39,951 bases of DNA from Halobacteriales archaeon QS_5_70_15 (lineage in GTDB: Archaea; Halobacteriota; Halobacteria; Halobacteriales; Haloarculaceae), in contig PXRQ01000064.1 of the NCBI GenBank assembly GCA_003022005.1, positions 1 to 39,951 of the forward strand. The letters are read 5' to 3'. Below the pieces are notes generated by a model. That model was not told where the DNA came from. It ran no database searches and worked only from the letters and a program-made list of their open reading frames with translations. Below are positions 34,598-39,951 of this stretch, piece by piece. Within the stretch, counting starts at the first letter, position 1. The number at the start of each line of letters is the position of its first letter. The position numbers were made by a program, and so were the translations under genes.

Positions 34598-34998
34598 GGC
34601 CCGCCACGCGGAACGTCACCGTGGCCGTCCTCGTCGTGGTCGGCGGCCTGCTGGCGCTCGGGGCGGTCCCCGCCACCCTGCGGAGCGGCGCGCCCTACTA
34701 CGTCGTCGCCGAGTCGACCGAACCGGGCCCGGCGGTGAACGCGACGAACCTCTCCGAGCGGCGCTACCCCTACCTGACCGGTGCGGTGTCGGCGGCCGCG
34801 AACGGCACCGACGGGGGGCGCTCGGACCCCTACTGGGGGGGGCCGCTCGGTCTGAAGGAGTCGTTCGCCCACTCGCCGTTCGACGAGTTCGACGCCGTCG
34901 GACAGCGGTATCCCGACGCGACGGCCGAGGACGCGGTATTCGTCGCGCACAACGGGACACGCTACCACACGGAGGTCGTCCGGGAGGGCGACGCATGA
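34594..34998 (+). CDS. Small membrane-anchored protein
   Basis: 134 residues from the ATG at 34594. One N-terminal hydrophobic segment (VTVAVLVVVGGLLALGAVP) acts as signal anchor, followed by an outside domain with NATNLS and NGTD/NGTR sequons. It overlaps the DUF5809-like gene upstream and the Nudix gene downstream by 4 bp each, so it is translated within that operon. No function is recognised. Confidence 0.65.
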   Translation: MRPATRNVTVAVLVVVGGLLALGAVPATLRSGAPYYVVAESTEPGPAVNATNLSERRYPYLTGAVSAAANGTDGGRSDPYWGGPLGLKESFAHSPFDEFDAVGQRYPDATAEDAVFVAHNGTRYHTEVVREGDA

Positions 34999-35654
34999 GC
35001 GACGAGGACGGGCCCCAGGGGTCCGAGGGATCCGACGAGTGCGACGGGGGCGCCGGCGACCCCGACTCCCACCCCGACGCCGAATCCGCGCCCGACCCGG
35101 AGGGCGTCGATCGGCCGGACGGCACCGACCACGACTGGCCGGTCCTCGACTCGCAGGTCGAGTACGAGACGGGCTGGTACACCGGCGGGTACGACGAGGT
35201 CGAACAGCCCGACGGGTCGAGCAAGCGCTACTACTGGGCCGAGCTGCCCGACGCCGCCGTCGTCGTCTCGGTGCTGGACGGCGAACTGTTGATGGTCGAG
35301 CAGTTCCGTCCGACCATCCGCGAGCACTGTCTCGAACTCCCGGCGGGCATCGTCGAGTCCGGCGAGTCGTTCGCCGACGCGGGACGGCGGGAACTCCGCG
35401 AGGAGACCGGGTTCGAGGCCGAGAAGTGCCGGCTCCTGCAGGCGGTCGACTGCACGACGGGGCTGCTCCGACACCGGCGCGGCATCGTCTGGGCGGAGGG
35501 GCTCGAACCCGCCCGCCGCAAGCTCGACGGCAGCGAGTTCCTCGCGGTCCGGACCGTCCCCGTCGAGGAGGCCCTCGAGACGGTCCGGGAGCCGCCGACG
35601 AACGACGCCACTCTCGAGGGAATACTGCTCGCCCGCGCGGAGGGACTGCTGTGA
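34995..35654 (+). CDS. Nudix hydrolase (ADP-ribose pyrophosphatase-like), first of a pair
   Basis: 219 residues. About 45 acidic, disordered residues precede a Nudix domain; the box GIVESGESFADAGRRELREETGF fits Gx5Ex7REUxEExGU exactly (read in two parts: GIVESGE and RRELREETGF). Before it, LLMVEQFRPTIREHCLELPAG is typical of ADP-ribose/nucleoside-diphosphate-sugar pyrophosphatases. The start overlaps the upstream stop (ATGA) and the stop overlaps the start of a second Nudix gene (GTGA). Substrate unknown. Confidence 0.88.
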   Translation: MSDEDGPQGSEGSDECDGGAGDPDSHPDAESAPDPEGVDRPDGTDHDWPVLDSQVEYETGWYTGGYDEVEQPDGSSKRYYWAELPDAAVVVSVLDGELLMVEQFRPTIREHCLELPAGIVESGESFADAGRRELREETGFEAEKCRLLQAVDCTTGLLRHRRGIVWAEGLEPARRKLDGSEFLAVRTVPVEEALETVREPPTNDATLEGILLARAEGLL

Positions 35655-36343
35655 GCGACGACGGCTCGGGGGACGAGGAAGACCCCGGGTCCCTCGGGTC
35701 CCCCGGGTCGAACTCCGGGTCGGGGTCGGAGTCCGGAACGGACGGACCGACCCCGGACGTTCCCGACCCGGGGGACCCCGACGTCGCCGCCCGGGGCGAA
35801 CTCCCGCGTCCTCCCGGAACGGCCGCCGAATGGCCCGTGCTCGAGGAGGTAACCGAGCACGAGACGCCGTTCTTCGAGGCGGGCTACGACCGGGTCGAGC
35901 GACCCGACGGCTCCCGCGGGGACTACTACTGGATCGACCCCGTCGACGGCGTGACGGTCGTCGCCCTCGCCGGGGAGGAGGTGATGCTCGTCGAGGAGTA
36001 CCGCCCGCGCCAGCGTCGGACGTTCCTCACCGTCCCCGGCGGTGCCGTCGACGCCGACGAGGACGTCCGCGCGGCCGCCCGTCGGGAACTCCGCGAGGAG
36101 ACCGGGTTCGAGGCCGACTCGGTCGAGTACGTCCGGTCGTACTACCCGGACGGGTGGGTCCGCCACCGCCGGCACGTCGCGGTCGCCACGGACCTGTCGT
36201 CGGGACCACAGGAACTCGACGAGACGGAGTTCATCGCCGTGCGGACGTTCCCGGTCGAGGCGGCGTTCGAGGCGGTGCTGGATTCGGGGGCCGGCTGGGG
36301 ACTCGGACCGATGCTCGTCGCCCGCGAGGCCGGCCATCTCTGA
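35651..36343 (+). CDS. Nudix hydrolase, second of a pair
   Basis: 230 residues from the GTG at 35651. It is a diverged tandem copy of the previous gene: same acidic lead-in, WPVLEEVTEHETPFFEAGYD against WPVLDSQVEYETGWYTGGYD, and a complete Nudix box (GAVDADE then RRELREETGF). The conserved LELPAG before the box is here LTVPGG, so substrate preference may differ. The two enzymes might form a heterodimer, since many ADP-ribose pyrophosphatases are dimers (inference). Confidence 0.86.
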   Translation: MSDDGSGDEEDPGSLGSPGSNSGSGSESGTDGPTPDVPDPGDPDVAARGELPRPPGTAAEWPVLEEVTEHETPFFEAGYDRVERPDGSRGDYYWIDPVDGVTVVALAGEEVMLVEEYRPRQRRTFLTVPGGAVDADEDVRAAARRELREETGFEADSVEYVRSYYPDGWVRHRRHVAVATDLSSGPQELDETEFIAVRTFPVEAAFEAVLDSGAGWGLGPMLVAREAGHL

Positions 36344-36407
36344 GAGCGAAGGCGGCATCCTCACGTCCCCGCAGTCCGTTTTTGATCCCCCGCTCCTACC
36401 GTCGGGT

Positions 36408-37138
36408 ATGACCGACGAGGCCGGGACCGGGTCGCCGCTCGACGCGGTGGCCGGCGACGGCGCGACGTGCGCGACCGAGGCGTTCGCCGCGCTCGGCGAC
36501 GAGACGCGGCTGGCCGTACTGCTGGCGCGCCGGGAGGCCTGTGACCCCGCCGACCCGGACGACGGGGTGCCGTTCTCGAGGCTCCGCGAGCGGGTCGGCG
36601 TGCGCGACTCCGGGCGGTTCAACTACCACCTCGACCGGCTCGAGGGTCGGTTCGTCCGCCGGGTGGAGAACGGATACGCTCTCCGCCGGTCCGGTCGGCA
36701 GCTCGTCCGGACGGTCGTCGCCGGGACGAGCATCGAGGAGCCGGCGCTCGAACCGACGGGGATCGACGCCGACTGCCCGTTCTGTGGCGCGCCGCTGGCC
36801 GCCACCTACGAGGACGAGTGGCTCTACAGGGTCTGTACCGGGTGTCTGGGGGCGTACGAGGGGGCGAGTCGGTGCCCGACGGCTACTTTGCGGGGGCGGC
36901 CCTCGCCCCCGCCGGCCCCACGGTCGTCTCCTTCTACCACGAGCGAGGCGTCGGCGTCCACTACGACCTCGACGACGTCGAGAGCGTGCGACGACGGACG
37001 GACCTCGTCGCCGGGCACGAACAGGAGGTGGTCTCCACGGACCCGCCCCGGGTGCTGGTCACGGTGCCACACGAGGGGGCGGAACTGCGGCTGACCGTCG
37101 ACGGGGAGCTGAACGTGGCCGTGGCGGAGGAGGCGTGA
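36408..37138 (+). pseudogene. ArsR-like winged-helix regulator with zinc ribbon, frameshifted
   Basis: ATG at 36408. ATEAFAALGDETRLAVLLAR and FSRLRERVGVRDSGRFNYHL form an ArsR-type winged helix, then DADCPFCGAPLAATY and RVCTGCLGAYEG give a CxxC/CxxC zinc ribbon, as in haloarchaeal DUF7351/DUF7347 proteins. At the G run around 36860-36864 one base appears missing: the C-terminal part (ESVPDGYFAGAALAPAGPTV to VDGELNVAVAEEA) is in another frame and ends at 37138. Adding one G restores a protein of about 243 residues. A homopolymer sequencing error is a simple explanation. Confidence 0.7.
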
Positions 37139-37170
37139 GCGCGACCGGGAGGACACCGTGACCCGGAGCG

Positions 37171-37935
37171 TCAGTCCGCGGCCCGCCCGGTCGACCCCGA
37201 CCCGACCGCGTACTCGCGGGTGACGTCGACGAGCGCCTTGCGGTACTCGGACTCGCCGGGGTCGGCCGCGAGGGTCCGGAACCGGCGCTTGAACCCCTCG
37301 AGGCTCACACCGGGGGCGTCGCTCGCGGCCGCGCGGGCCAGGTCGTAGAGCCGGTGGTCGGGGGCGAGGAGGTCGTGTCGCTCGCAGAGCGCGAGCGCGA
37401 ACGCGGCGTTCACCGCGGTGATCTCCGGGTCCGAGGCGGGGGTGAGCCGCTTCCACGCGCCGGGCGTCGCCGCCGGTCGGTCCGCCAGGGCGGCCGCCAG
37501 CGAGGACTCGAGGAACGACACCAGCTTGTCGGCAGGGGCGACGTCGAGCGTGATGTCGTCGGCGTAGATGTCCTTCATGTGGTTGGCGATCTGGTAGCAG
37601 TGCGCGAGCTTCCGGCGCTCGACCGACCGCCCCGTGAGCGCCAGGAACAGCGCCTCCTCGGTCGACTGGGTGTGTGAGGGATGGGACTGCTCGTACCGGA
37701 GCATGTGCGAGAACTCGTGGAGGGCGAGTTCGCGGGCCATCGCCCCCCGTGCGGCCTGCTCGGACATCACGAGGGTGTGGCGGTCGTCGTCGTAGTGGCC
37801 GGTGAGCGTCCGCTCGTCGGGGTCCCCGCGGACCTTCACCTCCACGGGCCACTCGAGGTCGTGCTCCGTCTCGAAGAGGTCGCGAGCACTCAGGAACGGT
37901 TCGGCCGGCCCACGCCCCATCACGCGAACGTCCAT
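37171..37935 (-). CDS. DUF5781-like HExxH protein
   Basis: 254 residues from the ATG at 37935; the frame upstream to 38064 is non-coding. The core ELALHEFSHMLRYEQSHPSH contains HEFSH, a zinc-metallopeptidase-like HExxH site, and is mainly helical afterwards (KLAHCYQIANHMKDIYADDI, FKRRFRTLAADPGESEYRKAL). From recall this corresponds to haloarchaeal DUF5781. Whether it is a protease is unproven. It is divergent from the membrane J-domain gene across a short promoter region. Confidence 0.68.
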   Translation of the reverse strand: MDVRVMGRGPAEPFLSARDLFETEHDLEWPVEVKVRGDPDERTLTGHYDDDRHTLVMSEQAARGAMARELALHEFSHMLRYEQSHPSHTQSTEEALFLALTGRSVERRKLAHCYQIANHMKDIYADDITLDVAPADKLVSFLESSLAAALADRPAATPGAWKRLTPASDPEITAVNAAFALALCERHDLLAPDHRLYDLARAAASDAPGVSLEGFKRRFRTLAADPGESEYRKALVDVTREYAVGSGSTGRAAD

Positions 37936-38041
37936 GCCTGCCGTTACCAAGACTCCCCGTGATTTGGGTCTTACGTAGTCGGCGCCATTAGCCCGCGTGT
38001 CCGACGGGAAACTTAGGGCGATGGGGGCCCAAGGGACGGGC

Positions 38042-38821
38042 GTGTACCGGACGTGGGTCGCCATCGGGCTCGCCGGGTTCCTCGGCGGCGTCGCGGTCGT
38101 CTCGCTGTTCGTCGGGTTCGGCTCCCCGACGTTCCTCGGCGTGGCGGCGGTCAGCGCCGGCGGGGCGTTCCTCGCCTACCGCTACGCCCGCGAGCGGATG
38201 CTCGCCTCGGTGTACGCCGGGGTCGAGACCGGACACGGCCCGGTCGCGCGGACCGGGGACGGCGCCGACGCCTCGGACGCCGACGGGGCGGACGGCGGCG
38301 CCCCCGGCAATCGGGACCGGGCGGCGCAGGCCACGGACGGCGGGTCGACGACCGCCGACTACGACGAGTGGACGTGGGCCGACAGCGACCCGGACGACCC
38401 GTTCTGGAGCGACGACCCCGACGACTGGGAGGACCCCTGGGACTGGGAGGCGACCGATCCGGAGGACGCCGGCGCGGACGGCTGGCGGCGACGGCGGGAC
38501 GCGAGTGACACCTCTGGTTCGGAGCGGTGGTCCGGCTGGTCGGGCCGGACGGACGACGAGCCGGGAGGCGGGGCCGACGGGCGGGGGAACACGGACGGCC
38601 ACCGAACCGCTCCCGCCGACCGGGGCCGCGGGCCGACCGTCGAGGAGGCCCGCGAGACCCTCGGGGTAGAGCCGGGCGCCGGCCTCGAGGCCGTGCGGGA
38701 GGCCTACCGCGAGCGGGCCAAGGAAACCCATCCCGACCTCGGGGGCGATCCCGAGGCGTTCATCCGGGCGCGGGAGGCCTACGAGCGGCTCCGCGAGCAT
38801 CTCGAGGGGACCGAGCGGTAG
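38042..38821 (+). CDS. Membrane-anchored J-domain protein
   Basis: 259 residues from the GTG at 38042 (VYRTWVAIGLAGFLGG). This start fits a leaderless transcript, since an AAACTTAG element lies about 30 bp upstream; starts at 37997 (GTG) and 38021 (ATG) are possible. Two N-terminal helices (WVAIGLAGFLGGVAVVSLFVG; TFLGVAAVSAGGAFLAY) are followed by a long acidic Trp/Asp-rich linker and a C-terminal J domain: ARETLGVEPGAGLEAVREAY, KETHPDLGGDPEAF (HPD present). It probably recruits DnaK to the membrane. Confidence 0.8.
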   Translation: MYRTWVAIGLAGFLGGVAVVSLFVGFGSPTFLGVAAVSAGGAFLAYRYARERMLASVYAGVETGHGPVARTGDGADASDADGADGGAPGNRDRAAQATDGGSTTADYDEWTWADSDPDDPFWSDDPDDWEDPWDWEATDPEDAGADGWRRRRDASDTSGSERWSGWSGRTDDEPGGGADGRGNTDGHRTAPADRGRGPTVEEARETLGVEPGAGLEAVREAYRERAKETHPDLGGDPEAFIRAREAYERLREHLEGTER

Positions 38822-39161
38822 GGGCTCCGACGCCGTCGAGGCCCCGGTGTCCTCCGGAGCGCGGCCGCGGGGAGAGGGGTCACTGCCGTCGGCTCTCCCG
38901 GCCCGAGCGACCGTCACGTCGGCCGGGGGGGGGCGGACGGCGAACCCGGGCCGCGGACGGCGAACCCGGGGCGCGAACACTGGGACCGGGGGTCCTCGAC
39001 TCCCCCTCGCCGAGGGCGACGTCGGACCGTCCGCTGCACCCGTTCCCGTCCCGTCCCGTTCCGTGATCGGTCCGGAGCGGCGCTCGTAGCGAGACGTCGG
39101 CGGTCGGCGTTCTCCCGCCCGGTCGACACACGGTGACGGATCGGCCGGCGGACGAGGGCGG
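38822..39161. other. 340-bp convergent gap with a tandem repeat
   Basis: No supported gene between the J-domain gene (plus) and the MFS gene (minus). It contains a run of nine G (38925-38933) followed by two copies of GCGGACGGCGAACCCGGG (38933-38950 and 38953-38970; period 20 bp). Reading frames here are arginine/glycine-rich without coding bias. Confidence 0.5.
38933..38970 (+). repeat. Two-copy 20-bp tandem repeat
   Basis: GCGGACGGCGAACCCGGG occurs at 38933-38950 and again, identical, at 38953-38970. Probably slippage in GC-rich non-coding DNA. Confidence 0.7.
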
Positions 39162-39951
39162 TCAGTCCCGGTCCGCGATCCGCCAGTACCAGACCGACCC
39201 GGCGAGCGCGACCAGGCCCATCGCCACGGCGACCCCGAAGGCCGCCCGGTAGCCGAGCGCGGTGTACACCCGCGCGCCGTCGACGGTCTCGCCCGTCCAG
39301 AACGCGTCGAGGAGCCAGCCCATCACCACCGGCAGCGCCGCCACGCCCACGAACCCGAGGCTGTTGACCGTGCCGGTCGCCGACCCGCTGGCCTCCGGGG
39401 GGTGGCGGTCCTTGACGAGGGCGAAGGTGATGAACCCCGCCCCGCCGACGAACGTGGTCCCGAAGAACACCGCGCCGGTGACGAGGAGCGGCGGCCGCCC
39501 GACGAGGGCGAGGAGGCCGTATCCGGCGACGAAGAGGGCGCTCGCGGCCGCGACGATCGGCGCCCGGACGCCGAGGCGGTCCGACAGCCGTCCCATCACG
39601 GGCGGGCCGAAGAGGAACCCGAGGTTGCCGACGAGGACGTACGTCGACGCCTGCTGGACCGCGAGACCGTACCTGTCGACGAGGAACGGAACGCCCCAGA
39701 GTCCGAGCACCGTGAACGTCGTCCCGACGAACGCGAGGAAGACGACGCCGAGCACCCAGGTCACCGGATCGGCGAGCACCCGCCGGGCGTGGCCGACCGC
39801 GGTCCCGAACGACGTCTCCGCCGGCGGCGAGACCCCTTCGATCGGCGGGAGGTCGGCGTCGGCCGGCGTGTCGCGAACCCCCGCGTAGATCACCACGCCG
39901 GCGGTGAGGCCGACGAGGCCGACGCCGGCGAGCGTCGTCCGCCAGCCGAGT
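39162..39951 (-). CDS. MFS transporter, C-terminal part (5' end outside window)
   Basis: The frame is open through the window end (from 39896 upstream reads TLAGVGLVGLTAGVVIYAG, a helix). About seven helices are visible, with the inter-domain loop (acidic PADADLPPIEGV) and the MFS loop motif GRLSDRLGVRAPI between helices 8 and 9. Then VTGAVFFGTTFVGGAGFITF, ATGTVNSLGFVGVAALPVVM and a last helix before WYWRIADRD. This is the second six-helix half of a major facilitator superfamily transporter; substrate unknown. Confidence 0.87.
   Translation of the reverse strand, partial: LGWRTTLAGVGLVGLTAGVVIYAGVRDTPADADLPPIEGVSPPAETSFGTAVGHARRVLADPVTWVLGVVFLAFVGTTFTVLGLWGVPFLVDRYGLAVQQASTYVLVGNLGFLFGPPVMGRLSDRLGVRAPIVAAASALFVAGYGLLALVGRPPLLVTGAVFFGTTFVGGAGFITFALVKDRHPPEASGSATGTVNSLGFVGVAALPVVMGWLLDAFWTGETVDGARVYTALGYRAAFGVAVAMGLVALAGSVWYWRIADRD

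Noticed and set aside
38933..38970. Short tandem repeat as a CRISPR or iteron origin
   Set aside because: Only two copies, no variable spacer of normal length, no cas or replication gene nearby. No CRISPR array was seen anywhere in the window.

Overview
The window is chromosomal DNA of a haloarchaeon (class Halobacteria). The evidence is very high GC, strongly acidic proteins, GTG starts, ATGA/GTGA/TGATG gene overlaps, haloarchaeal Tat signals (RRxFLG) and archaeal marker genes (EF-1 alpha, S10, PAN proteasome ATPase, NMD3, a Taw2-like wyosine enzyme). No database could be searched; family names rest on motifs and recall.

Layout. 1-2.8 kb: end of the EF-1 alpha gene, S10, two truncated genes lying back to back, and a small membrane protein. 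2.8-6.1 kb: a tRNA-Ala(CGC) gene followed by two tandem att-bounded cassettes. The 16-nt 3' end of the tRNA is repeated at 5152-5167 and 6062-6077, and the cassettes share conserved left and right ends. Cassette A (2.3 kb) carries a membrane SHOCT/halocyanin reading frame and a membrane-anchored winged-helix regulator. Cassette B (0.9 kb) carries only a MazF-type toxin and its ribbon-helix-helix antitoxin. Neither contains an integrase. 6.1-8.7 kb: a gene-poor stretch with a near-perfect palindrome, a Tat-exported DUF7282-like protein and a duplicated DoxX-like membrane protein.

8.8-15.3 kb: an iron/heme-like block. It holds a small PaaB-like radical-SAM partner, two convergent radical SAM/SPASM genes resembling heme-pathway AhbC/AhbD (both damaged), and a siderophore/metal ABC importer (binding protein, permease, ATPase). 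DtxR/Idr-like palindromes (TTTAGGC..GCCTAAA type) lie at the importer promoter and between the importer and the second radical SAM gene. 15.3-18 kb: degraded genes, including a zinc-ribbon protein and a frameshifted polytopic membrane protein. 18-40 kb: mainly housekeeping genes: flavin reductase-like protein, 3-hydroxyacyl-CoA dehydrogenase, HisRS, TruA, an M28 peptidase, oligoendopeptidase F (disrupted), PAN, tRNA-Cys, a secreted repeat protein, DHFR, Taw2-like and NMD3 (disrupted), a J-domain/ferredoxin fusion, DUF5810/DUF5809, two overlapping Nudix genes, an ArsR-like regulator (frameshifted), a DUF5781-like HExxH protein, a membrane J-domain protein and a partial MFS transporter.

An unusual number of otherwise well-conserved genes carry one-base frameshifts, often in short G or C runs, and three carry apparent internal deletions. 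Some are probably sequence or assembly errors, so 'pseudogene' here means 'reading frame broken in this sequence'. The most interesting structure is the tRNA-Ala cassette array, a candidate family of small integrase-less mobile cassettes with conserved ends.
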